A stretch of DNA of 64,000 nucleotides. Source: Mantis religiosa. Taxonomy: Eukaryota > Arthropoda > Insecta > Mantodea > Mantidae. Shown here in pieces: positions 1-13,315 of the stretch. Under the pieces are notes generated by a model. It saw only the letters and a list, made by a program, of their open reading frames with translations, was not told the origin of the DNA and made no database searches. The stretch covers positions 10,711,045-10,775,044 of the forward strand of contig CM060953.1 in NCBI GenBank assembly GCA_030765055.1, written 5' to 3'. The translations under genes and the position numbers were made by a program. The first letter of the stretch is position 1. Every line of letters begins with the position of its first letter.

Positions 1-449
1 TTTTCCTCTAAATCATTAAGGCGGTCGTCCACTTGACCCATCCGCTTGCCCAGATTCGTGACGTCATTCCTCACGCCGGCCAACCGTTCCTCAAACTTGG
101 CGGCGAGGGCCTCGTTCGCAACCTTCATTTCTTCCATCTTCTCCGTGAGGTTACCGTTAGCCGTCATCATTTCTTCCAGCTTTGCGGCCAGGTTGTTATT
201 GGCCGCTTCTATTTTTGTTGTTAATTCGGCCTTCATTTCTTCCATCTTCTCCGTGAGGTTACCGTTAGCCGTCATCATTTCTTCCAGCTTTGCGGCCAGG
301 TTGTTATTTGCCGCTTCTATTTTTGTTGTTAATTCGGCCTTCATTTCTTCCATCTTCTCGGTGATGTTGCCGTTGGCCGTCTTCATTTCTGTCAGTTCCG
401 CCTTCATTTCCATCATCTTCTCCAAAATTTTCTCCAATGCCGCGTCCAT
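1..449 (-). CDS. gag-like coiled-coil ORF of Ty3/gypsy element (partial)
   Basis: An uninterrupted minus-strand frame opens with ATG at 449-447, just downstream of an LTR and primer-binding-like site, and runs off the window start (149 codons visible). The product is almost wholly heptad-patterned and rich in Glu, Lys, Ala, Leu and Met (repeats such as EKMEEMKAEL and NNNLAAKLEEMM), as expected for a long coiled coil. Its place directly after an LTR fits the N-terminal part of a gag precursor, which forms the particle in LTR retrotransposons; no CCHC or protease motif is visible in this portion. Part of the coil is a 108-bp tandem duplication. A non-gag accessory ORF cannot be excluded. Confidence 0.6.
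   Translation of the reverse strand, partial: MDAALEKILEKMMEMKAELTEMKTANGNITEKMEEMKAELTTKIEAANNNLAAKLEEMMTANGNLTEKMEEMKAELTTKIEAANNNLAAKLEEMMTANGNLTEKMEEMKVANEALAAKFEERLAGVRNDVTNLGKRMGQVDDRLNDLEE
124..339. repeat. 108-bp tandem repeat, two units, inside the coiled-coil ORF
   Basis: Units 124-231 and 232-339 are nearly identical. 108 bp is exactly 36 codons, so the duplication keeps the minus-strand frame open and adds heptads. A degenerate third unit starts at 340. Confidence 0.85.
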
Positions 450-475
450 GGTTGTAATGTTCGGTGATGTTATCT

Positions 476-493
476 TCCCGCTTCCTGACACCA
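476..493 (-). promoter_or_regulatory. candidate primer-binding site of the gypsy element
   Basis: TGGTGTCAGGAAGCGGG starts one base after the LTR terminus. TGG at this position is the complement of a tRNA CCA end, the usual primer of reverse transcription. The tRNA species was not identified. Confidence 0.55.
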
Positions 494-494
494 G

Positions 495-1070
495 TGTGAC
501 TTTGTGGGTTCGTGAAATGAAAAGTCCAGTATCACCACTCAAAAATGTTCTTTATTTCCACCGACTTACAGTTGAACACTTGCCAATTACACAAAATTAC
601 GTAATGCACACAATTACAATTCACCAGTTCGTCCGTTACAATTTCACTTGTACTCGCGATTACATAAACTCCGATGCACATACCAGTTACGTAAAGTCTT
701 CCGTTGCACAATCTTCTCGTTCATTAACACGGCGCTCCTTTGCTAACACGTCACTGACTAACCAAGAACTGCGACTGACTCCTCACTCACTAACACACTA
801 ACTAACTAACTAACTGACTAACTAACTCCGTCTGTCTGCAACCCCCCTTTATATAGGAATATCGCCGTCTTCCAGTGTCCACAAGAATGTTCCAGTAAAA
901 GAAAGATCGAGAACCAGGTGTAAGAGAAACAGACGGCACAATCGTGTTTTTCTCCCGACCACCGCCTGTCACCACTATAAGACAGACGAGGGGGAGGTGT
1001 GGCTTACACGAACCTCCCCTGTCTTCCGCTCCCAGCTGCTTCCACAGGGTGTTCCAGCGCTCGCGTGACA
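495..1070 (-). mobile_element. Ty3/gypsy-type 5' LTR (LTR1)
   Basis: Read on the minus strand, the unit begins TGTCACGCG (1070) and ends AGTCACA (495), the TG...CA form of an LTR. It holds a TATA box (CTATATAAAGG, about 846-857) and an AATAAA polyadenylation signal near the end. The next bases (493 downward, TGGTGTCAGGAAG) resemble a tRNA primer-binding site, and a gag-like ATG follows at 449. Related LTRs occur at 12465-13596 and 14179-18183. The element continues out of the window to the left, so its other LTR and target duplication cannot be seen. On the right it abuts a LINE EN-RT frame at its N-terminal end. Confidence 0.8.
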
Positions 1071-1080
1071 ATACCATGTA

Positions 1081-4203
<3,123 letters not shown>

Positions 4204-4545
4204 GTTCAATCATTATATAACAAATAAGAAAATACTAATACAGTTTATTACATCTTCTGTTTCATATTACTGAGATCTTCACCAATGGATAGGAAGAACC
4301 GCGAGACCCTCCTCAAAGAAAGGGAAAACCGAAGATTTTTTTTTTTTTTTTACCATAAAGAAAGTTACATTATTATTAATCTCTGTATATGCTCTGTAAA
4401 ATTTGTAAATCTTGATGTATGTAACTAAATATTGTAATATGTAAACTTTTTCAACGAAACTTGAAACATGTATGTCATGTCTATAAGTGAATAAACCATT
4501 ATTAAGTGAACATAGAGTTGTCCTTGATAATATATCTCCACAAAA

Positions 4546-5060
4546 TAAAAAATAATCTTCTAAAGTCCAATCTAACATTTGAAAGCTCCTCACATATATA
4601 TAATACAAGAAATAAAGGAAACTTAACAAAACCAACAGTGAACACTTCTACTTATGGCCTGAACAGCTTAACCTCACACGTTATCAACTTATATAATGCG
4701 CTGCCACTGGAACTGAAAGGCTGCAGGAACATAAAAGGTTTCAAAAGGAAAGTTGCTGAAAATTTACTGAAGGCATATATTGATAGCTGATAAAGTGTTA
4801 CACATTTATAGCTGGTTTGAAAGCTGAACTGTTTAAAAAGTAATATGGATTAATGTCCCATAGAATATGTAGCTTCTTTTTTTCTGTTAAGTTCTTTGTT
4901 ACTATTATTTCCTGAGTTATAGTGAATGTTTGTATCTCTGTATGTTTCATATATGTTATTCTTGTACGGTAATTCATTCCTACTATGAAAATGTAATATA
5001 AGTATCGTTAAGGGCTGTTTGCCATCATTTTATATATTGAGCATGGGACCATTTAGAGAA
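4546..5060 (+). pseudogene. 3' end of a second LINE (C-terminal RT fragment plus 3' UTR)
   Basis: The frame ending at 4790 encodes HIYNTRNKGNLTKP and LYNALPLELK, the C-terminal signature of CR1/jockey-type RT proteins, then stops. The following A/T-rich stretch to about 5060 is probably its 3' UTR. EN and RT domains are absent, so this is a 5'-truncated copy. The sequence between 4204 and 4545 shows nothing recognisable. Confidence 0.7.
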
Positions 5061-5365
5061 TAAATCATTTGAACATATAAATTATAAAGTTAAAGAGAAA
5101 GTTTATCGTCAAAAAAAGAAACTAAAGCATAACCATAATCATTGGCAACAAAAACATAACAAAATTTTAGCAAAGAACACATCCCTAGACAATGTATTTA
5201 ATCTCTCAAAGCAAAATTTTAACACTGAAGAAATAGATGTGCTTAACCAAGGCCTAAAAACATATTCGAGCAACCCGGATGAATTCATTGCAGATATAGA
5301 ATTAACAGTAGAAGGCTTGGAAACCATGGGCAAAAATATAATTAGGAGAAAAATCATCTCCTATA

Positions 5366-6298
5366 TTGGAAAACTTAATAAATAAAAAACCAGGAAAACA
5401 TTTGAAACAAATTAAGATAGTTAAATCTCTAAGGAAAAAGGATGTAATCTTCTCAAGGGCTGATAAAGGGAACAAAATAGTAATTTTAGATACAGCTACA
5501 TACAAGGAAAAAATGTTAGAGTTACTAGAACAAAAAGAATTCCAAGAAATAGATTCTAATCCACTCAACCGATGCATAAAAGATGTACAAAAAACCATCA
5601 TTAATAGTAAAATTTTAACAACTGCAGAACAAAAAACTATCAAACCGGACAACCCTACCCTTGCAAGACTATATGGTTTGCCTAAAATACACAAACCCAA
5701 CATACCCATGAGATCCATTGTAAATAATATAAACACTCCTACTTACCTTCTGACAAAATGGCTGTCCAAAAAATTACAGTCCTTTCCTCAATTCCATACT
5801 CTGAGCATAAAAAACTCTTTAGACCTGGTAGAAAAAATTCAAAATCTTAAACTAAAACCTCCTGATACTTTAGTACCCTTTGATGTTCGCTCCCTCTTCC
5901 CTAGCATTCCATTAGACAAACTTTTGATTCAACTGAAAAAATGGCTAAATTCTATAAACCTAGATGCTAATGCAATAGAAGAATATTTGGCAATGGCTGT
6001 ATTATGTATACATCAAAATTATTTTGTCTTCAATGGAAAATATTATAAACAAATTTCAGGACTAGCTATGGGAAGCTTGCTATCACCATTTTTGGCCAAT
6101 CTATACATGAGCTTTTTCGAAACACATATTACTAAAGCCTTCCCTCATATTTTTAAAACATGGTACAGATACGTAGACGACATCTTTGCAATAGTGACCT
6201 ACAAACAAATAGATGATGCTTTGAAACTACTCAACCTGCAAGAACCCAGCATACAATTCACAGTGGAAACTGAAGAGGACTGTACTCTACCTTTTTAG
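5366..6298 (+). CDS. PLE-1 reverse transcriptase part
   Basis: Penelope RT hallmarks appear in order: SRADKGNKIVIL, YGLPKIHKPNIPMR, LLTKWLSKKLQ, FDVRSLFPSIPL, ISGLAMGSLLSPFLANLYM and the catalytic RYVDDIFAIV. Upstream, in another frame from about 5063, the N-terminal motif NLSKQNFNTEE continues the protein, so a one-base indel lies near 5360. At 6297 a stop in the LPFLDLKI motif comes from one missing T; the frame resumes on the other side. The PLE RT is related to telomerase RT and copies element RNA at a nicked target. This copy is inactive as written. Confidence 0.88.
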   Translation: MENLINKKPGKHLKQIKIVKSLRKKDVIFSRADKGNKIVILDTATYKEKMLELLEQKEFQEIDSNPLNRCIKDVQKTIINSKILTTAEQKTIKPDNPTLARLYGLPKIHKPNIPMRSIVNNINTPTYLLTKWLSKKLQSFPQFHTLSIKNSLDLVEKIQNLKLKPPDTLVPFDVRSLFPSIPLDKLLIQLKKWLNSINLDANAIEEYLAMAVLCIHQNYFVFNGKYYKQISGLAMGSLLSPFLANLYMSFFETHITKAFPHIFKTWYRYVDDIFAIVTYKQIDDALKLLNLQEPSIQFTVETEEDCTLPF

Positions 6299-6691
6299 AC
6301 CTTAAAATAAAAAAAAAAAGGCAATGAAAAACTGGAATTTGGCATCCATAGAAAAGCAACACACACAGATAATTACATCAAAGCAAATAGTTTCAACCCA
6401 ATTCCACACAAACATGCAACCATCAACAGTCTCACACACAGATTAGTAAATCTACCCCTCAGCCAGCAAGAATATCAAAACGAATACCATCAAATCTTAA
6501 AAACTGCAATTAAAAATGGATATGGAAAAAACCTTGTAGATAAAAGACTAAAATCATTCAAACTTCAAAAGAGATTAAAACAGATCTCAGATCTCACACC
6601 AATAAAACAAGAAATTAGATTTGCTAAATTTACTTACCACCCCTGGGCCACAAAAAAGCTCCAAAAAATATTCAAGAAATACAATATAACA

Positions 6692-7192
6692 TTGGCACCA
6701 AAAAACAATTACAACATTAAAAACCTACTTAACAGTAATAATACTGATAAGATAAAACCAGAGGAAAAGTCAGGCATTTACAAGATTAAGTGTAAAGATT
6801 GTGAAAAAATTTACATAGGGAGGACAAAAAGAAACATAGGCACTAGAAAGAAAGAACACTTCAGGCACTTAAGATACAAAAATATTGATAAGTCTGCAAT
6901 AGCAGCTCATTTCTGGTCTGAAAATCATGAAATTGAAAATAGCACAGAATTACTAAAATACGTACAAAAACATAGTGAACTCGTCATATGGGAGAGGATA
7001 TACATAGAAAAACATAAAAACCAACTAATGAACTTTGAAATCCCACCAGAAGAGAATCCCACATTTAAGTTCATTACTAAATCAACAGATGGCAGCAGCA
7101 AGCCCAGAATTACCCACACCACTGGATCAAGCTTCAGTCGAATAAGAGCCGTAGATGCAAACAATGATTTGCGAAACATGTCCTCAAAATAG
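6692..7192 (+). CDS. PLE-1 GIY-YIG endonuclease part
   Basis: Continuation of the same ancestral ORF; the frame is open from about 6330 and the ATG at 6692 is internal. It has a zinc-finger-like linker (CKDCEKIYIG), the GIY-YIG core (SGIYKIKC, IYIGRTKRN), the conserved Arg-containing RKKEHFRHLR helix, and SAIAAHFWSENHEI with a downstream WERIYIEK. The endonuclease nicks target DNA to prime reverse transcription. The last codons overlap a hammerhead-like RNA motif. Confidence 0.88.
   Translation: MAPKNNYNIKNLLNSNNTDKIKPEEKSGIYKIKCKDCEKIYIGRTKRNIGTRKKEHFRHLRYKNIDKSAIAAHFWSENHEIENSTELLKYVQKHSELVIWERIYIEKHKNQLMNFEIPPEENPTFKFITKSTDGSSKPRITHTTGSSFSRIRAVDANNDLRNMSSK
7148..7185 (+). ncRNA. degenerate hammerhead-like motif of PLE-1
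   Basis: A 5-bp hairpin GCAAA/TTTGC is followed by GAAACATGTCC, the three-way-junction 3' half seen in the other PLEs here. The CUGANGA box has decayed to CCGTAGA (two changes), so cleavage is unlikely. It overlaps the last codons of the GIY-YIG ORF. Confidence 0.45.
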
Positions 7193-7245
7193 GTACGAAA
7201 GTGAAGCAGATCTGTAATAAATACGACTCATCTAAAAATTAATAA

Positions 7246-8364
7246 TCTGCTATCTTTATTAGTTTCCCTGTCCCATGCAAATGCTTACAATTTTTTCAAT
7301 TGCCTCGCCCAAGACAAAAAGCTCCCTTTCTATTTAGATGTAACCCATCTTTCCCTATACAACTAATATCCAAAAAACAATTTATATCAACAAAAATTTC
7401 CTTCATTGCTTCACAAGCCCATTGAATACCAGAAACATTGTTGGAAAAATTCTGCATTCTTGTGTTACTTATTTTAAGATTGTGTCACCAAACAACTTTC
7501 AGTTAATGGAGCAATTGCCACTTAGCCAGAGTTGATCTACCATTTCCATTTAAGTATGCAGATGTTGATCCAGTGAAGCTGGAAGTAATCTTGAATCTTA
7601 TCAAGGTCATCGTTAAGTGCTACATTATTACAAAGGGAATCAATTTGGAGTTCATACCTGATCTTAGAACTGTCGTATTTCTCTATTGCTAAAAAGGTTT
7701 TACTGCACATTGAGGAAATGATGGGCGACCATGGTCCCATTTTGTGGGCACCACTTCGAGTTAAAGAAGTTTCTGCAAGATCTCACTGTTCAGGCTGCGG
7801 TAATAAACTGTGAACTGACTAAGGTTTATTCCTCCTTGTTTATTTATTCATTCATTCATTTTTGTGTTCATTTATTTATTTAGTGGTAAGTATATTACAT
7901 GAAGTCTACGTTTTCGGCCCTATCTATTCTGAGGAATATCTCTGTTTTCTATTTAACATGTAGAAAATGGAGGTCTGCCAATAATGGACAGGATTATCAT
8001 AAATTCTTGGCTGTACAGGAGTAGTGAATTCATAACCTATATTTACTGCTCTTTACTTCCTGACTTTGCCATTTCATTTTCTTTCCACAGAGAAATTCCC
8101 CTAAATCTCTTGACCGACTTTTATCTTTAAAAATGTTATTTAATCCTATTACTTTATCTTTAGCCACTTCTATTTTATCAACTCTTTTCTCTAGCTATTA
8201 GTCCCCATGCATTCAAACGTTATGTGTCATTCATTTTATTCTTCCCAATAAATTGGGCATAGCCCCTGTGTAACTTTCCCCGTCAACCTTTTCAGTTTCT
8301 ATATTCCTAACCTAAACCAAGCAATCTCTAATCACTCATTTCTTTTACAGACAACAACATATAT
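7246..8364 (-). mobile_element. LINE-D 5' segment, duplicate copy
   Basis: About 1.1 kb is roughly 95% identical by eye to 23629-24721 and shares the same flanking M1 insertion. On the minus strand it holds a decayed frame (7740-7537) and an SGNH-esterase-like stretch near 7250-7430. It ends at PLE-1, so the RT part of this copy is missing. Confidence 0.75.
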
Positions 8365-8550
8365 ACCTAGTCTAGCCATAAATACTGTTACAACTTCAAA
8401 AGTGAAAAATGCAAATACAATGCAAAATATTTTAATTGACTTTTAGTATGTTGTATCTACAGTCATTCATTACACACAGCACCAATCACTTTTCGAAATG
8501 GCCACCTTTTGCATAGATACAGGCTCCGAGTCTTTGTGGCTACTCGTCTA

Positions 8551-8913
8551 AAGTCTGTCTATCCAACGCAAGTGCAGGGCGGCCACTTTCTTTGACAACC
8601 CCTCATAATTGTTTTACAACATGGACCCTCCTCCTGACGGTCCTTTCTACAATGTTGCAACATTTTAACATCACCGTCTTGCACCTAATGAAACAGAACA
8701 ACTGGAAGTTGGAACTTTGGCAACTGAGACTCCACGCGGAGTAGACATGCAACTGTCATTTTCAACAAATGGGGGCGGCTATTGGTCCCCAACGTCAGTG
8801 TTCCATTTCTGAAGTGTGGAGATAGATTTATCACGGTCATTAGTGGAGGGGAGGGTCCCGTCTTTTGAGGTCCCTTTGACTGGGAACTGCACACGCATTG
8901 GGTAAACAGACTT
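8551..8913. mobile_element. E1, 363-bp TA-flanked MITE inside M1C
   Basis: The ends AAGTCTGTCTATCCAACGC and the reverse complement of GGGTAAACAGACTT form imperfect TIRs, with TA on both sides. M1B reads straight through the site. The ends match those of E2, so this is an internally deleted relative. Confidence 0.8.
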
Positions 8914-9475
8914 TATGGCAGAACGGACGACATCCAGGGGGAAATCCGCCACTGCTGACAACAAGGAACGCTTTAAACTTCTAATGGGGTGTCTTCTCTT
9001 GTAGGTGATGCCCTCAAGCAGTGACCACAGTCGTTAGTCCTATGGATTCAGGTCTGGACTGCTACTGGACCAATCTCAGGCGAAATGAAGTCAGGGACAT
9101 GACGCCGAAGCCATGCTTGCATTGACCTGGCCTTGTGGGCAGGCGCAGAATCCTGCTGGAAAGTTCATGGTTGGTTTTGAAACAATGTGCCACTCAAGTT
9201 CTTGACAGTAGGCTCCAAAACAGTGTTTTCATACACTCTGGCGCTGGTTTTAATGCCCTTTACGCAAAAATGTAGCTGGGTAGTAGCAGAATAACTCACC
9301 CTCCACCGCACCATCAGTGAGGAGGGATGATGGGCCCTCTGAACGTTAGGAACCTTATTGCAGGCTTCCTGAGATGATGTTGCATAAACCCTGTCGTTTT
9401 ACACATTGAAAGACTCCTCAATAGTAAAACTTTTTCATCAGTGTAGATGATGTTCTTATGACCATTTTGAGCGTA

Positions 9476-10470
9476 AAGTCTGTTTAGTTAACTCATGTGC
9501 AGTCGGCTGCTGCCTTTGACGAACCCTTATAATCTTTTTACAATCCTGGACCTCCTTCTCCCAGATCTTTCTGCAAAGTTGCCACCTTACTCGATACGTC
9601 ATGGGTGTCGTACGAGGTTTCGTCTAAATAAATTATATTATGTCCATTACTGCAAAACTTTCTTAGTTTTGACGATATACATCGCCAAGCTACAATTCTA
9701 CTGGATTCCACAATAACCCTTATCTTATTCAAAGTGCGGTATTTGAAACCCAGCTCACTTAGAAGGCCGCGCAAAGTGCAGTGCCCATAAGGAAAATCAC
9801 AATTTTCCTGCAAATGTGCAACCAATTCGTCTAAGGTGGGTGCTATCCCTTTTGCATAGAATCTATAAATTTCTCGACGAATTAAATCCCATGTGAAATT
9901 ATCTACTTTAGAGAAATGTTTCCTTTTGTTTACACACTTGATCGGCGTCTTTGGTATTCCTTTCGTCACAATATTTCTTACTGTATTTCTGTGAATAGCC
10001 AGAATTCACCATCAGGTTCATTACACGACCCCTTACCAAGATTATTTGTCAGCACATGTTTATATATGTTCAAAACAAGCGCTTGAATTTGCTTAGAAAG
10101 AGTTCCCGTTATAACTTTTTTTGAGGCTTTTCCAGTAACATAACTCGGCCCAGTTATTCACACTATTGTCTTCACTTTGATTATTTTCACTTGACTGAAA
10201 GTTATCTACTACTTAATTTGCATTTAGCACTGCATTTCCCTCCCACGGTCTCCACATCGTGACACACAACGAATTTCTGCACGCAATGAAACAGATCAAC
10301 TGGAAGTTGGAACTCCACGTGGAGTAAACAAGCAAATCAAGGTTGCTATTGGTCCTCAACGACAGTGTTCCATTTCTGAAGTGTGGAGATAAATTTATGA
10401 CGGTCATTAGTGGGCGGGAGGGACAGGTTCCTTTGACTCCGAACTGCACACGCGTTAACTAAACAGACTG
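9476..10470 (-). mobile_element. E2, 995-bp Tc1/mariner-superfamily element inside M1C
   Basis: TIRs of about 26 bp (AGTCTGTTTAGTTAAC... at both ends) are flanked by TA. M1B has the uninterrupted site (single TA). E2 carries the N-terminal part of a transposase and is probably an internally deleted derivative of a longer autonomous parent. Confidence 0.8.
9538..9969 (-). pseudogene. truncated IS630/Tc1-like transposase of E2
   Basis: The 143-aa frame has a helix-turn-helix-like N-terminus (APTLDELVAHLQENCDFP), then a stretch (LRGLLSELGFKYR) and NIIYLDETSYDTHD, which matches the first catalytic-Asp strand of DDE_3-type transposases. The second and third catalytic residues are absent; after the first Asp the frame runs into unrelated sequence. 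Confidence 0.65.
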
Positions 10471-10650
10471 TAACACTGCAGGAGACGTCAACATTTAAGC
10501 ACTCTCAGCTTCTTTAGGCATGTGTCACAATAATGTCCTTTACGTCGGCAATAAGCCCTTAGTTCAAGATCCTCTGACAGAAGCCTGAACATTGTCCTTT
10601 TTGAAATGTTCATTTCATGGGACAAGATAACCTGCTTCTGCTCAGGATTT

Positions 10651-11221
10651 CATTATACTTTTCGAGCATTTTTTCACATAAGAGTAGATTGGGAAATTTG
10701 AAATGAGGTAATATTGCACTGTCATCCAGTTCTGGCAATGTTCGTAAGTTTCTAGCTCATGGCTTTAAAATCGATTCTAAAACTATCCCCGAACAGACAG
10801 AAAAGAAAATGAGTTAATAAACTATTAATATACTTTAATCATGAATAACATCAAACTTTAAGCAAAAAATCTACTGATTTTTGATACATTGGCACCAATG
10901 CTAACAGCTTCATGTAGTTCATGCAATCGTCACCAGATAGCAGTACACATCTGGTCTCTCCTTAGAATCCTGGCAGGTTTTGCTGTATAAAATGCGAGAG
11001 TTTCGAAAGTTCATTCACAAATTGAACTTTTACGGCACAATATATTGTAACTTCAATAATATTGATGGTATTAATGAGTATTTAAATATAATTGTATAAG
11101 AAAATTGATCAGAAATCTCAAACAGCTATAATATAATTTAAAATCAAAGTAGTTGGGAAATAACGGATGCATAGCATCCTTTACACTTCATATATATACT
11201 GATCGAATTACTACTGTCCTT
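10651..11221. other. no recognisable gene; upstream flank of U6
   Basis: A/T-rich sequence without a convincing ORF. The last 60 bp should hold the U6 promoter: an ATATATAC element lies about 30 bp upstream of the RNA start, in the position of a snRNA TATA box. A PSE could not be assigned with confidence. Confidence 0.4.
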
Positions 11222-11238
11222 GTACTCGCTTCGGCGGT

Positions 11239-11278
<40 letters not shown>

Positions 11279-11328
11279 GGCCCCTGCGCAAGGATGACAC
11301 GCAAAATCGTGAAGCGTTCCACATTTTT
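11222..11328 (+). ncRNA. U6: U6 spliceosomal snRNA
   Basis: The sequence matches the universal U6 RNA: 5' hairpin GTACTCGCTTCGGCGGTAC with compensated stem, the ACATATAC segment, the ACAGAGA box that pairs with the 5' splice site, AGCATGGCCCCTGCGCAAGG containing the AGC triad, and ACACGCAAAATCGTGAAGCG, ending CCACATTTT with a T-run pol III terminator (11324-11331). In the spliceosome it pairs with U4 and then with U2. All invariant blocks are present, so it is either a functional gene or a recent pseudogene; the upstream TATA-like element favours a gene. Confidence 0.92.
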
Positions 11329-11624
11329 TTTATCATTTGTGCCTTTATATTTCTTTATATATTTTATCCGTATATTTCAGTATATATAAGAACAATATTA
11401 AAATTAATACATATAACTTGTTTAAAGCACTTCTGCTTTTACACATTTATGACAATTTTAATTTATTGTACAAGTCTTAGAGGATTTGACTATTATCATT
11501 ATTATTCGAAAACTGCTTAATTTAATGAACCAAACCTTCTAATTTCAGATAATTGTTCATAAAAATTGAAATTTCTGTATAATTTATTATAATATACCCA
11601 TAGAGCTTGAGAATTATACATCTT

Positions 11625-11760
11625 CTTTTACCATGGTCTTTTACCACCCCAGTGCTGTGTTGTCCACGACAAATCTCACTTTGCGGTTGCCTGTTATCGA
11701 ACCTGGGCAACTTTTGTTAAGAGCCGAGTGGTCTAACAACTCAGCCATGGAGCAGCCTTT
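11625..11760 (-). repeat. tRNA-derived SINE fragment
   Basis: On the minus strand a tRNA-Leu/Ser-like head (GGCTGAGTTGTTAGACC as A box, CCAGGTTCGAT as B box) precedes CGCAAAGTGAGATTTGT. The latter is shared with the SINE at 13826-14112, so the two belong to one family. Confidence 0.65.
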
Positions 11761-12171
11761 TGTTAGAGTGATAACTTAGTGGCTCAAATGAGTTTAACAT
11801 AATTTTACTGCCTTTTTTTTGGCTAGATAGTCAGCTGTTTCATTACCATGTATTGTGCAATGTGCTGGTAACCATTGGAGTATTAATCTTTTATTTAAAT
11901 TAAATAACTGTTTTATGATTTTAAGGCATTCAGCAATATTTAGGTTTTAAGGTATTATATCAGATGTTATAGGTCAATTCAAATTTATTCATCCTTTAAA
12001 ATCAAATCTGTATATAGTACCTTGATATAGGATACGTCAGTAAATTTACACTTAATATTACAAAGTTAAACATAAAATATACCTAACCTACATTCAATTA
12101 TAATGTAATACAAATTGGATATAATTATAAATGAGAGAAATGAACAAGCTAAATAAATTCCTGTCTTAAGA

Positions 12172-12460
12172 CTATCTGGATTTGTTAAATTGCAGATATT
12201 CCTTTACTGTGTAAAAGCAGTGCTCCTGTAAGAAAGCCCTTGTTCTAGTTTTAAACATGTTGTAGTTATCTATGCTTTTGATGTCATTAGGAAGGGAATT
12301 ATAAACTATTGTACAGGAATGCAGTACTCCATTCTTAAACATTGTAGTTCTGATTGAGGTTACGTGTATATCCTTAATAAGCCTTGTGTAATGCATATGA
12401 ATACTTCCGTTGTTTTGAAAGTTAAATCTATTTCTTTTTACAAATAAAGCTGTCTCCAGT
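12172..12460 (-). pseudogene. LINE-B RT C-terminus
   Basis: The frame encodes the end of a CR1/jockey-type protein (IVYNSLPNDIKSIDN... to the stop at 12172). The upstream remainder is across the LTR insertion at 13601-13820, where the FWGNSPEAK motif precedes a Cys-containing segment. Confidence 0.7.
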
Positions 12461-12544
12461 ATATTGTCACCCGAACTTCGGAACTCCCTATAGAACTGGC
12501 CAGCAGGAGGGTCAGACATGAAGTATTCAGGGCCACACACTCGC

Positions 12545-12912
12545 ATTGTGCAAGTTAATGGACGCTACTGCAGAAAGTGGTTATGTTTAATTTTGAAGTT
12601 CAGTGAAGTGCTTTAGTTTTTCAGTGCATAAGAACTACCAATGTCAGTAATGTTGAAATAATTCTCCATGCCTCAATGAATATATTCTGGCATCAATTCC
12701 ATATAGTTTGTTTTGACTAATTCATTACTGGAGAATGATGTACTTTGTTTTTATTTGTTGAATTACTGTGTATTTTGTATCCAACTCACATAAATGATTT
12801 TTCATAAAAAATTACACTTAATGTAGAAATGGATGTTTTTGATGTCTTACAACAAGTAGATGTTTCATGCAACTTACAATAAAAATACCTTTTCATCTGA
12901 AAAAAAAAGGTG
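12545..12912 (+). repeat. poly(A)-tailed insertion between ~80-bp direct repeats inside LTR2
   Basis: A 370-bp A/T-rich block ends in AATAAA, about 15 bases and then A(9), like a reverse-transcribed RNA end. The first ~80 bp of the LTR (12465-12544) recur on its right side at 12913-12990 with about 90% identity, as an unusually long target duplication would do. No coding sequence is recognised in the block. Confidence 0.55.
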
Positions 12913-13315
12913 TCACCCGAACGTCGCAACCCCCTATAGAACTGGCCAGCAGGAGGGTCAGACGTGAAGTATTTAGGGCCAGACCCACCCATTAATCTCA
13001 GTCACTAACTGAGGGGATGATTGGGGAAGTGTCACTTGTCGCTGGCCGCCTCTTCCCTCTTCCCCTGCCGTCTGGAACCTTCGCTGTGATTCACTGAAGC
13101 CAGAGACTTCTAGAAAACAGCGATTTTCCTATAAAAAGGGCTGCAATGAGTGAGGACAGTTAGTTCTTGGCGAGCTGTGAGGAGCGCCCAGTGAGGGGAC
13201 GGACTGCGTACGTGCGTCGGAGGAGTTTACGTTATTGCGAGTGCAAGTGGAACTGTAACGGACGAACTGGTGAATCGTAATTGTGTGTATTATGTAATTC
13301 TGTGTAATTGGCAAG

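Larger units (their letters stand above)
5063..7242 (+). mobile_element. PLE-1, Penelope-like element (RT + GIY-YIG)
   Basis: A single ancestral ORF of the Penelope type (RT followed by GIY-YIG endonuclease) can be followed from about 5063 to the stop at 7190-7192 with two frameshifts (near 5360 and at 6297). The 3' end is set by a second copy on the minus strand at 48033-48489, which shares the sequence through CATCTAAAAATTAATAAT and then diverges. The 5' end is truncated. The element abuts the duplicated LINE-D segment at 7246. Confidence 0.88.
8366..10650 (-). mobile_element. M1C, DD37D mariner-like element, 5'-truncated, with two nested elements
   Basis: The TIR (CCTAGTCTAGCCATAAATAC) starts at 8366 after a TA. 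The minus-strand transposase is a mutated version of copies M1A (56122-57576) and M1B (24722-26061), and similarity stops at about 10650, before the transposase N-terminus. Two TA-flanked elements sit inside (8551-8913 and 9476-10470); M1B has the empty site for each. Confidence 0.82.

Noticed and set aside
46..801. 251-aa plus-strand ORF at the window start
   Set aside because: It is antisense to the coiled-coil ORF and runs into the LTR; its repeats only mirror the minus-strand 108-bp units.
6000..7200. telomerase or bacterial group II intron RT
   Set aside because: The RT motifs plus a fused C-terminal GIY-YIG endonuclease identify Penelope-like elements; there is no TEN/TRBD region and no intron RNA domains.
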